5,650 nucleotides of DNA from Clostridia bacterium (GTDB lineage: Bacteria > Bacillota_A > Clostridia > Oscillospirales > Acutalibacteraceae). Positions 1 to 5,650 of the stretch are shown piece after piece. The position numbers and the translations under genes were made by a program. The DNA is taken from positions 1-5,650 of the forward strand of contig JAILQN010000260.1 of assembly GCA_024699005.1 (NCBI GenBank). The letters are read 5' to 3'. The notes beneath the pieces are model-generated. The model was given only the letters and a program-made list of their open reading frames with translations, was not told the DNA's origin and made no database searches. Numbering within the stretch: the first letter of the stretch is position 1; the number at the start of each line of letters is the position of its first letter.

Positions 1-360
1 TCTGACGGTGATCTTCCTGTAAGAATATACCGTATTCGTATCATATTTTTCCGCCTGCGTTCCGGTCACTGCCACTACCGCGTAGAACACTATCGGCGAA
101 CTGAAATTCATGCTCGTCGGCGTGATCCTGATCTTATTACCGGACAGGATGGTTACGGAAGCGTTGGAAAGCGTCAGAGTATTTACGTTGTATCCCGTTA
201 TTGCGCCCGAAGATTTTGCCACCGGATGAGCGGTTGCTGCCGTTGCGGAAAGTCCGGCCAGAGAATATCCTATGCCGGATTTCTTCGCAGTTGCGCTGAA
301 CGTATACACTCCGCCCGCGGTGAATCCCTGCGCCACCGGCGGCGCGTCGTCAAGATCGAT
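1..360 (-). repeat. Direct repeat copy 1: near-identical module in the left gene
   Basis: Pairs with 4408-4767 at a constant offset of 4407 and with no gaps. Hand count gives 26 mismatches in 360 bases (about 93% identity) and 7 amino-acid changes in 120 codons. It encodes residues 689-808, including GGVYTFSAT, KKSGIGYSLAGLSAT, HPVAKSSGAITGYNVNTLTL and FYAVVAVTGTQAEKYDTNT. Similarity falls off rightward past about 400. The left limit is cut by the window. The fold is probably all-beta; no named family was recognised. Confidence 0.93.
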
Positions 361-2424
361 CAGGCTGTAAAGAGAAGGAACGGCTGCGGTTTTCTGCGAC
401 GTATAATCTGTGCTGTTCTTTGTGAACTTCGCCGTGTAAGTCCGCACTCCGTCGTCCGTGTAGCTTGGATCGGTGGTCACAGCGCTTGTGACGGAAGTGT
501 TCTCCGTTTCGGTGTGGGTCGTATTATTGGAACATCTCACCGTCGCCGTCGTGCAGGCGTAATCGTTCCAGTTGAACGTGGCGCCGGCGTAGTTATAGTT
601 ATGGTTATTGGCGTTGACCGTACCATACGATTTATTACAAGTCGAACATGTTGCCGCCGCTGTACATGTAGCCGTACCTCCGCTGTGGTTTGTTTTTGTG
701 GAAGTGATATAGCCGCAGACTGTACAAGCCTTCCAGTGCTGTGTGTCACTTGTTATCCATTCGCCCGAAGTGTGGGCGGTGGAAGTGAACTGAGCTGTCA
801 TTGTGGTGGCACCGGTAACCGTTGCGGGACCTGACCACGAGCTGAACGTATAGTGATAATCCGCATCTGTAGCCTTAGTGGGCTCATTTCCGTCATAGCT
901 TGGAGTTGCTCCGTATTCTACGTTATTGTCTGTCTCAAGAACAGTGCCGTCAGCATTTTCCCATATTACCGTATACTTGTTGATAGTCCATTTGGCATAA
1001 AGCGTCGTGTCGGAATGTATCGCGCTGTACGGGTTGTTTACAAAAGCGCCGTTTTCATTGATATACTGAGTTCCACCTCCGTTGGTTTGAGTATAATATC
1101 CACCGAACGTGTATCCCGTCTTTTCCGGTTTGGTGATCGAGGTAATCGCGCCGCTGAGGGTTCCGCTGTCATTGGCCGTGTAATATGCGTTCGTATTATA
1201 TTTATAGTAAGCGTGCGACGTTCCTGCCGCAGTCGCGTTCTGATTATCCAATGTCAGGTCAATGACCTTCGGTTTCCATTTAGCGGTCAACGTCGCGTTA
1301 CCGTTTCCGATACTGTACGTGGAGCCGGATACGGATCCGCATCCGGAAGGAGAAATATCCCATCCGTCCTGCAAATAACCGTTTTTGGTCAGTGAAGGCA
1401 GTGCGACCGTATTTGTTTTTCCGTCCGATGTTGTTGTGGAATTTTTTGTGTAGCCCACCGCAGTAGAGGGACCCGGACCGTTTGACGCGTCTTTTCCGCC
1501 TCCGTAATTGATCGTAATATCATGAGGCACGTAAACGGTCGTAGATTTCGTCGCGGTACCTTTCGGATGCTGTGCAGACACCGTACCCGTATAGTCTTTG
1601 GAATCAGAGCTGTCGGCATAAGACACAGCATTTGTTTTGGTATAAGTGCTGTAAGTATTGCCTGCGGTATTTATCGTTCCGTTGGTTGCCGACCATATCG
1701 GGTAGATGGCTGTACCGTACTGATCCGTATGATTGGAGAACGTATAATTGCCGGTTGCCGCCGTTCCGTTTGTGCCGACATAAACACGGTCATCACCGGA
1801 AACCGATGCCGTTCCGTCGAACGTGGGGTAATTGCTCGTAGTTGAAGCCGTACCGGAAAAATAACCTGTTCCGCTTATAGAAGCGTTTCCTGTATACAAT
1901 CCTTTTTTATAGCTGTCGTTAATGGATCCATTATTAGTCGCCGTCCCGCCATAATCAGACCATCCGTTTGATTTATAAACCTGAACATATATGTCAAATT
2001 TTCCATCAGTATTCCAAAACCAACCGTTCGATGTCTTTTTCATTCTAACAGAAACACTTGTCGGGAAACCATCCAGCCATACGCCTGCATTACTTGGGAA
2101 ATAACCGAAATTTGCGCTGCCGCCGTTAAAAATATTAGTTTGAGAATCTACACTGTTTCCGACTGCATGGGAATATGTCCCATCGCTGCCCACTTTATTA
2201 TTACGGTAATATGTTATCGTCATCGAACCGTCTTCCATATCATAATCATTGGTTGCGACAAGCAAAACACGAACCAGATACTGTCCGCCTGCGGCTGACG
2301 CCACGGCTTTCGGCGCGAACACAAACCCTATGGAAACCGCCGAAAGCACCATAAGGAAAGACAGCAGCATGCTGAGCGCTCTGTTTTTAAAACTGTGAAC
2401 CTGAACCAATGAACCGTTTTTCAT
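1..2424 (-). CDS. Large secreted repeat (InlB B/Flg_new-type) surface protein, C-terminus beyond left edge
   Basis: The frame is open for 808 codons from the ATG at 2424-2422 to the left edge, with no stop, so the C-terminus is missing. The start is chosen because AGGGAG lies 8 bases upstream and a signal peptide follows (residues 1-44). Residues 49 to about 160 are an unrecognised Trp/Tyr-rich region, and about 165-300 are Thr/Gly/Ser/Asn-rich. Residues 301-383, 389-479 and 482-549 resemble Listeria-Bacteroides (Flg_new) repeats: the second has KTGYTFGGYYT, GGGTQYIN and TTLYAKW, and the third ends in TMTAQF. Residues 551-608 are a Cys/His insert. Residues 609-673 are a beta repeat with C624 and C631. 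Residues 674-808 match the downstream part of the neighbouring gene almost exactly. No catalytic motif is visible. Family knowledge suggests an extracellular adhesin-like role; binding partner unknown. The gene lies downstream of its paralog in the same direction, separated by a terminator and promoter. Confidence 0.9.
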   Translation of the reverse strand, partial: MKNGSLVQVHSFKNRALSMLLSFLMVLSAVSIGFVFAPKAVASAAGGQYLVRVLLVATNDYDMEDGSMTITYYRNNKVGSDGTYSHAVGNSVDSQTNIFNGGSANFGYFPSNAGVWLDGFPTSVSVRMKKTSNGWFWNTDGKFDIYVQVYKSNGWSDYGGTATNNGSINDSYKKGLYTGNASISGTGYFSGTASTTSNYPTFDGTASVSGDDRVYVGTNGTAATGNYTFSNHTDQYGTAIYPIWSATNGTINTAGNTYSTYTKTNAVSYADSSDSKDYTGTVSAQHPKGTATKSTTVYVPHDITINYGGGKDASNGPGPSTAVGYTKNSTTTSDGKTNTVALPSLTKNGYLQDGWDISPSGCGSVSGSTYSIGNGNATLTAKWKPKVIDLTLDNQNATAAGTSHAYYKYNTNAYYTANDSGTLSGAITSITKPEKTGYTFGGYYTQTNGGGTQYINENGAFVNNPYSAIHSDTTLYAKWTINKYTVIWENADGTVLETDNNVEYGATPSYDGNEPTKATDADYHYTFSSWSGPATVTGATTMTAQFTSTAHTSGEWITSDTQHWKACTVCGYITSTKTNHSGGTATCTAAATCSTCNKSYGTVNANNHNYNYAGATFNWNDYACTTATVRCSNNTTHTETENTSVTSAVTTDPSYTDDGVRTYTAKFTKNSTDYTSQKTAAVPSLYSLIDLDDAPPVAQGFTAGGVYTFSATAKKSGIGYSLAGLSATAATAHPVAKSSGAITGYNVNTLTLSNASVTILSGNKIRITPTSMNFSSPIVFYAVVAVTGTQAEKYDTNTVYSYRKITVR
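601..774 (-). other. Cys/His-rich insert (possible metal-binding repeat) in the left gene
   Basis: Residues 551-608 hold H551, H563-W564, C567-x2-C570, H580, C587-x5-C593-x2-C596 and H608. The right gene lacks this segment: its repeat runs from YSTTAHS straight into YDYSHAVFNW, while the left gene has about 57 extra residues at that point. From memory, H-W-C-x2-CG followed by H-C-C-x2-C-x3-YG is a common repeat in Clostridia surface proteins. Zinc binding is inferred from the spacing only. Confidence 0.6.
778..1524 (-). repeat. Array of three Flg_new/InlB B-type repeats in the left gene
   Basis: Covers residues 301-549. The first unit ends in TLTAKW, the second in TTLYAKW, the third in TMTAQF. 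The second has the full classic form: LDNQNATAAGT, AYYKYNTNAYY, KTGYTFGGYYT, GGGTQYIN. The third is the KATDADYHYTFSSW variant. These small beta-grasp-like units are a common spacer or binding repeat in bacterial surface proteins, including internalin B, where one binds host receptors. Confidence 0.85.
2293..2424 (-). other. Sec signal peptide of the left gene
   Basis: The n-region carries K2, K13 and R15. The hydrophobic core spans about residues 16-37 (ALSMLLSFLMVLSAVSIGFV). It is followed by PKAVASA, with a probable signal peptidase I cut after A42-S43-A44; a cut after A42 is the alternative. The LSMLLSFLMVLS style is typical, from memory, of secreted proteins in gut Clostridia. No lipobox cysteine is present, so it is not a lipoprotein signal. 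Confidence 0.88.
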
Positions 2425-2432
2425 GATCCAAT

Positions 2433-2438
2433 CTCCCT
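2433..2438 (-). promoter_or_regulatory. Ribosome binding site of the left gene
   Basis: AGGGAG on the minus strand lies 8 bases before the ATG at 2424. An in-frame ATG at 2448-2446 would add eight residues, but it sits upstream of this site and has only weak CAGAG before it. The site therefore fixes the start at 2424. Confidence 0.8.
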
Positions 2439-2555
2439 GAAAATTCATCTCTGACAATAATTATTAAACAAGTGTATATTTTCCTCAAATCCCATATTGC
2501 CTGCAGAATTAAAGAAAACAATTCCCAAATATACAACATATTGTTATTCAATTAT

Positions 2556-2584
2556 ATCTTAACAGATTGGCAGCATGATTTCAA
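2556..2584 (-). promoter_or_regulatory. Candidate sigma-A-type promoter for the left gene
   Basis: On the minus strand TTGAAA (2584-2579, 5 of 6 to the -35 consensus) is followed after 17 bases by TAAGAT (2561-2556, TAnnAT form, 4 of 6 to the -10 consensus). It sits just downstream of the terminator of the upstream gene and about 130 bases before the start codon, in a spacer near 28% G+C. A perfect TATAAT overlaps at 2556-2551 but has no good -35 at 16-18 bases. A leader of roughly 125 bases is implied. No known riboswitch core was recognised in it. Confidence 0.5.
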
Positions 2585-2595
2585 GTTGTTTTTTG

Positions 2596-2637
2596 CAAAA
2601 AAAGAACGCCTGTCTTAAAAGGCAAGCGCTCTCTTTT
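2596..2637 (-). terminator. Rho-independent terminator of the right gene
   Basis: Twenty-one bases past the TGA the minus strand reads AGAGCGCTTG, a 10-base loop, then CAGGCGTTCT. The arms (2632-2623 and 2612-2603) form a 10-bp stem with two G-U pairs. A run of T follows the stem directly (2603-2597), and an A-rich tract precedes it (2637-2634) that can extend the stem. It separates the two paralogs into different transcripts, unless there is read-through. Confidence 0.85.
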
Positions 2638-2658
2638 GTAATTCCTGTCTGCCTGAGA

Positions 2659-5650
2659 TCAGCCGAACCTTTCGATAAGAGTCCTGATAATATCGGAAAG
2701 TGCCATGAATATACTGAGCACGAACGACAGAGCGTCATATGCGCTGCTGTCGGAGTCCTCTGATTCTGTATCAGTATCGGTTTCCGGCTCGGGTTCCGGG
2801 AAGGTGACGGTCACGGTTACAGTCGTCGGTTCTTCGGGAGCGTAGCCGTTCTCATACTCCGCCTGAAGAGTGTATGTATATTCCCCGCTGCTCTCCTCGG
2901 ACAGAACCACTGTCCAGTTCTTTACTCCCGTCTCGTCCACAGTGAACTCTATAGAGTCGGGATCGATAACGGTGCCTTCAGAGGCGCGGACGACTATCGT
3001 CTGCGCGTCTTCGCCTGTCCTGAGCGTTACCGTCACCATGCCGTCGTCCGAGGCGGACGTTTCAATCGCCCCGGCGTCTATAGTCAGATCGGCGTTCTGC
3101 ATTTCAATAAGCTCCCGGGCGTTGGACAGCGTCATCGGCGTTACCGCCAGCAGTCTCTTCGGCGCGTTTGACGACGATGACGAAGGAGGCGTGACAGACA
3201 TCACCTTTGTAAGAGACAGGATACCGCTGCCGTTGTTGGTCACCGTCAGCGTGCCTTCTCCCGTTCCCACAAGATCTTTAAGCGAATAATACATCTCCGT
3301 TGCAGTGGATACGGTCAGCGGTTTTGTGCTGTTGCCGTACGCAATCTGTACTGAGCAGGAGCTGCCGTCCGCAGATTTCATTCCGAGACGGAAGTCTGCA
3401 CAGCCCCCCGCATCTATCTCGAATGCCGCCGTGCCGCCGGATTTAAGATATATCTCGTTATTGGGAGCCATCCCGATATAGTTGCTGAATTGAGTCTGAT
3501 CGAGACTGGCGCCGCCATCCAGGAGTATCATACTGCTCGAGCTGTTCACTTCTTCCCAGATACTTGTGAAATCCACAAGATTCCCGCCGTCCGCGTACAC
3601 CGAAGCGTTTTCTTTCGCAGGTTCGTATACCCTGATGCCGTCTACGGTCAGATCAAAGTATTTTACGCCGTTCGCATCCGTATTGTAATGCCTGAACGTA
3701 TCGGCGAAACGGGCTTCGACCGTCACATCGTAAGTTCCGTACTCAAGATCGGTCACAGAAATCACGGGGATCTGATAAAGCACGTCGTCAGAGCCGGTCA
3801 TAGCCCAGCCGTAAGCCTGTTCGGCCGACGAGGCGTATGCGGTATCGGTCGTGTACGTGATGTTGTTCATCATGCCGTCGTATACGAGTTTTTCAGATGG
3901 GATATCGCCGTTTGCAAGCATGGTCTCATCCGCGAAATAAAGCGGCACAACGTAATCGACGCCCTTCCTGTTGTTGGGCAGTATCCGCTGTGTGTGCAGA
4001 TTATAGAACAGCGGAGTGTATGTCGAGCCGTAATAAGTATCGACCATCCTGTATTCCACTCTCTTGCCGTCCTGTCTCCGATACACGGAGACCACGAAGA
4101 TACCGCTTTCACTGTCCGTAACGGAAATAAGATCGAATCCGGTCCCGGTAAAACTGAAGCTGACCTTCGGCCACTGACCGTTCACTTTGGACGCGACGCT
4201 GACTTTTTTTGCGGCCCCTCCGCTGTAGGTGGCAAATGAAGAATAATCGCTGCTGAAACCGATGCCGGCCTGGGCGGCGCTCTCAAGGGCGATCTCCGCG
4301 GTCGAAGCGGTGCCGACGGTCGTCCACTCTCCGTAACCGTTGGAATCGATCGCGTTTACAAAAGTCATCCCGCCTTCCGTTTCCTCATAATAGAGCAGCT
4401 GGGTCGGCCTGACGGTGATCTTCTTGTAGGAATACACCGTATTCGTATCGTATTTTTCCGCCTGTGTTCCGGTCACTGCCACTACCGCGTAGAACACGAT
4501 AGGCGAACTGAAAGTCATATCTGTCGGCGTGATCCTGATCTTATTACCGGACTGGATAGTTACGGAAGCGTTTGGAAGCGTCAGAGTATTGACGTTGTAT
4601 CCCGTTATTGCGCCCGAAGATTTTGCCACCGGATGAGCGGTTGCAGCAGTTGCGGAAAGTCCCGCCAGAGAATATCCTATGCCGGATTTCTTAGTAGTTG
4701 CGCTGAACGTATATACTCCGCCCGCGGTGAATCCCTGCGCAACCGCCGGCGCGTCGTCAAGATCGATAAGACTGTAAAGCGAGGGAACGTCTTCCGTTTT
4801 CTGCGACGTATACTCTGTGCCGCCAACCGAGAATTTCGCCGTATAAGTCCACTCACCGTCGTCCTCGTAGGTCGGATCATTCAGAGCGCTCGTGACAACG
4901 GTATCCTTTGTGATCGAATGATGTTCACTCGGGACGCTTGTACAGCTTACCGTAGCGTTTGCGCATGTATAGCCGGACCAGTTAAAAACGGCATGACTGT
5001 AGTCGTAGCTGTGAGCCGTAGTCGAATATCCCGCATAAAGAGTTGTTGCAGCGGTCGGCGTGTATTGTGAGCCGGCGTCTCCGGCTTTGCTTCCGCCGGA
5101 CTGTGCGTCATACCAGCCCGTAAATGGATAATGATAATCATCGTCATATGCTTTCGACGCAGAAGGCAGCGTTACCCCTCCGAGAGTCCAGTTTGCGTAC
5201 AGATCAACGGTCGCGCCGTTTGCAGACGCAAGGTTCGTTACGCTCTGACTGTTGTTATATACCTTCGCTCCGCCCGCGCTCGTCGCCCAGCCGTTGAAAG
5301 TCGCCGTCGCGGTATTGTTCGCCAATGTCGGAGTTCCGCCGTTGCCGTTGTAGCTCACGGTATAACTGCGGTTAAAGCCGTTTGCGGTCAGATTCTTCGC
5401 GACGTCATAGGTATGCGAGGAAGAAGCCGTGGAGCCGCCCGTATTGCCGTTGCCGTTATATGCCACGGTGTACGTATTGGCGGTCCACTTTGCATAAAGT
5501 GTAGTATCTGCGGTAACGGTGCTGTACGCGTTATTGACAAAACTGCCGCTCGCGTTGATATACTGGGTTCCGCCGCCGGTTGAGGTATAATAACCGCCGA
5601 AGGTATAACCGGTTTTCTGCGGAACGGTGATCGCGCTTACAACGCCCGTC
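2659..5650 (-). CDS. Large repeat surface protein with jelly-roll-like modules and hydrophobic C-terminal tail, N-terminus beyond right edge
   Basis: The frame is open from the right edge to TGA at 2661-2659, giving 996 visible residues; the start is outside. Residues are numbered from the first full codon at 5649. Residues 1-57, about 96-155 and 156-209 are Flg_new-like repeats (KTGYTFGGYYT, TTLYAKW, DLYANW, TTLYAGY). Residues 210-279 form a beta repeat with C229 and C236. Residues 280-414 are the module shared with the left gene. Residues 415-683 contain FSFTGTGFDLIS and end in TVDGIRVYEP. Residues 693-819 contain NNEIYL and look like a second carbohydrate-binding-type beta sandwich. A Ser-rich linker (821-832), an Ig-like stretch (about 845-949), an acidic linker (951-969) and a hydrophobic tail (970-996) follow. 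No LPXTG motif is present. Role inferred: cell-surface adhesion or glycan binding. The GTG at 5466 is internal, because repeat sequence continues upstream of it. Confidence 0.9.
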   Translation of the reverse strand, partial: TGVVSAITVPQKTGYTFGGYYTSTGGGTQYINASGSFVNNAYSTVTADTTLYAKWTANTYTVAYNGNGNTGGSTASSSHTYDVAKNLTANGFNRSYTVSYNGNGGTPTLANNTATATFNGWATSAGGAKVYNNSQSVTNLASANGATVDLYANWTLGGVTLPSASKAYDDDYHYPFTGWYDAQSGGSKAGDAGSQYTPTAATTLYAGYSTTAHSYDYSHAVFNWSGYTCANATVSCTSVPSEHHSITKDTVVTSALNDPTYEDDGEWTYTAKFSVGGTEYTSQKTEDVPSLYSLIDLDDAPAVAQGFTAGGVYTFSATTKKSGIGYSLAGLSATAATAHPVAKSSGAITGYNVNTLTLPNASVTIQSGNKIRITPTDMTFSSPIVFYAVVAVTGTQAEKYDTNTVYSYKKITVRPTQLLYYEETEGGMTFVNAIDSNGYGEWTTVGTASTAEIALESAAQAGIGFSSDYSSFATYSGGAAKKVSVASKVNGQWPKVSFSFTGTGFDLISVTDSESGIFVVSVYRRQDGKRVEYRMVDTYYGSTYTPLFYNLHTQRILPNNRKGVDYVVPLYFADETMLANGDIPSEKLVYDGMMNNITYTTDTAYASSAEQAYGWAMTGSDDVLYQIPVISVTDLEYGTYDVTVEARFADTFRHYNTDANGVKYFDLTVDGIRVYEPAKENASVYADGGNLVDFTSIWEEVNSSSSMILLDGGASLDQTQFSNYIGMAPNNEIYLKSGGTAAFEIDAGGCADFRLGMKSADGSSCSVQIAYGNSTKPLTVSTATEMYYSLKDLVGTGEGTLTVTNNGSGILSLTKVMSVTPPSSSSSNAPKRLLAVTPMTLSNARELIEMQNADLTIDAGAIETSASDDGMVTVTLRTGEDAQTIVVRASEGTVIDPDSIEFTVDETGVKNWTVVLSEESSGEYTYTLQAEYENGYAPEEPTTVTVTVTFPEPEPETDTDTESEDSDSSAYDALSFVLSIFMALSDIIRTLIERFG
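2662..2799 (-). other. Acidic linker and hydrophobic/amphipathic C-terminal tail of the right gene
   Basis: Residues 951-969 contain nine Asp/Glu in 19 positions, with alternating Pro-Glu then Thr-Asp. Residues 970-996 end the protein as a predicted helix, with ALSFVLSIFMALSDII followed by RTLIERFG. It resembles neither an LPXTG cell-wall signal nor SLH or choline-binding repeats. D986, R989 and E993 in a hydrophobic frame make it amphipathic rather than a clean membrane span. It may tether the protein to the membrane or to a partner; this is inference. Confidence 0.6.
3193..3573 (-). other. Predicted beta-sandwich region 2 (NNEIYL type) of the right gene
   Basis: Residues 693-819 from the right edge. 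PNNEIYLKSGGTAAFEIDAG and RLGMKSADG are followed by MYYSLKD and a closing GILSLTKV. This order (NE-YL, aliphatic strand, G-K-G, YY, LS-T) recurs, from memory, directly after DGIRVY regions in Clostridia surface proteins. C750 and C765 could form an intradomain disulfide. A PP-SSSSS linker (821-827) follows. Confidence 0.45.
3601..4407 (-). other. Predicted jelly-roll (carbohydrate-binding-like) region 1 of the right gene
   Basis: Residues 415-683 from the right edge. FSFTGTGFDLIS (about 498-509), followed by a Gly and VVSVYRRQDGKRV, fits the F-x-GTG-hydrophobic pattern seen in many galactose-binding-like beta sandwiches. The region closes with GTYDVTVEARFAD and YFDLTVDGIRVYEP (TVDGIRVY at 668-675), a motif I recall from large gut Clostridia surface proteins. 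The domain call is inference from pattern; ligand unknown. Confidence 0.45.
4408..4767 (-). repeat. Direct repeat copy 2: near-identical module in the right gene
   Basis: Partner of 1-360, in the same orientation and reading frame. It encodes residues 295-414 counted from the right edge. Differences from copy 1 are conservative or scattered (for example APAVAQ for APPVAQ, TLPNAS for TLSNAS, SYKKITV for SYRKITV). In this gene the module is followed by PTQLLYYEETEGG and the jelly-roll region, which hints at what may follow in the cut left gene. Confidence 0.93.
5023..5650 (-). repeat. Array of Flg_new/InlB B-type repeats in the right gene
   Basis: Covers residues 1-209 from the right edge; the first unit is cut. 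Unit 1 (KTGYTFGGYYTSTGGGTQYI, TTLYAKW) corresponds to unit 2 of the left gene at roughly 70% DNA identity by eye. Unit 2 has YNGNGGTPTLA, FNGWAT and DLYANW. Unit 3 has DDDYHYPFTGWYD and TTLYAGY, matching unit 3 of the left gene. A short YNGNGNTGGS stretch before unit 2 may be a degenerate half-repeat. Confidence 0.82.

Noticed and set aside
226..834. Plus-strand open frame whose protein start resembles that of another plus-strand frame at 4633-5070
   Set aside because: Both are antisense to the duplicated module. Their similarity is a by-product of the repeat on the minus strand; no ribosome binding site or plausible protein composition (Arg/Cys-rich).
2200..2424. PLAT-like domain at the N-terminus of the left gene
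   Set aside because: The strand pattern after the signal peptide is vaguely compatible, but the key PLAT motifs could not be matched with confidence.
2387..2539. Minus-strand 50-codon leader frame overlapping the start of the left gene out of frame, with a hydrophobic predicted peptide
   Set aside because: No Shine-Dalgarno before its ATG at 2539, and it runs into the AT-rich leader and the signal peptide region; most likely chance.
2551..2556. Perfect TATAAT as the -10 element
   Set aside because: The hexamer 17 bases upstream is ATCATG, and the good TTGAAA is 22 bases away. The overlapping TAAGAT has the better spacing, so TATAAT is kept only as an alternative.
3490..4239. 249-codon plus-strand open frame
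   Set aside because: Lies wholly antisense to the well-supported right gene, with no ribosome binding site and no recognisable domain. The other plus-strand frames (853-1395, 1522-1845, 2870-3289, 5131-5583) fail for the same reasons.
2659..5466. GTG at 5466 as the start of the right gene
   Set aside because: The frame stays open to the window edge and encodes a good Flg_new repeat upstream. No ribosome binding site or signal peptide occurs at 5466.
1..5650. CRISPR array, tRNA/rRNA, IS element, toxin-antitoxin or enzyme cluster
   Set aside because: No short regular repeats with spacers, no RNA gene signatures, no transposase or inverted-repeat ends, and no catalytic motifs on either strand.

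Overview
The window suggests a gut-type Clostridia bacterium (Bacillota; Oscillospirales, Christensenellales or a relative), though no marker gene allows a firm assignment. The clues are a secretion signal of the KNRALSMLLSFLMVLS type, AGGGAG ribosome binding sites, a T-tract terminator, coding DNA near 50% G+C with AT-rich spacers, and very large repeat-built surface proteins.

The window holds two tandem paralogous genes, both on the minus strand and both cut by a window edge. Transcription runs right to left. The right-hand gene (2659-5650) lacks its N-terminus. It reads Flg_new/InlB B-type repeats, a conserved Cys-pair beta repeat, an approximately 135-residue module, two predicted jelly-roll regions, an Ig-like region, an acidic linker and a hydrophobic C-terminal helix. 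A terminator (2596-2637) and a promoter (2556-2584) occupy the 234-base AT-rich spacer, so the left-hand gene probably has its own transcript.

The left-hand gene (1-2424) starts with a ribosome binding site and signal peptide. A unique N-terminal region poorer in G+C follows, then three Flg_new-type repeats, a Cys/His-rich insert, the Cys-pair repeat and the same module, where the window ends. No stretch above 300 bases lacks a gene.

The two genes share a collinear direct repeat (1-360 and 4408-4767, offset 4407) with 334 of 360 bases identical by hand count. The neighbouring homologous parts are clearly more diverged. This mosaic suggests gene conversion or domain exchange between the paralogs. 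Because 4407 is a multiple of three, recombination between the copies would fuse the genes in frame. The likely shared role is adhesion or glycan/host-surface interaction at the cell exterior. No enzyme, sortase motif, mobile element, CRISPR array or RNA gene was seen.
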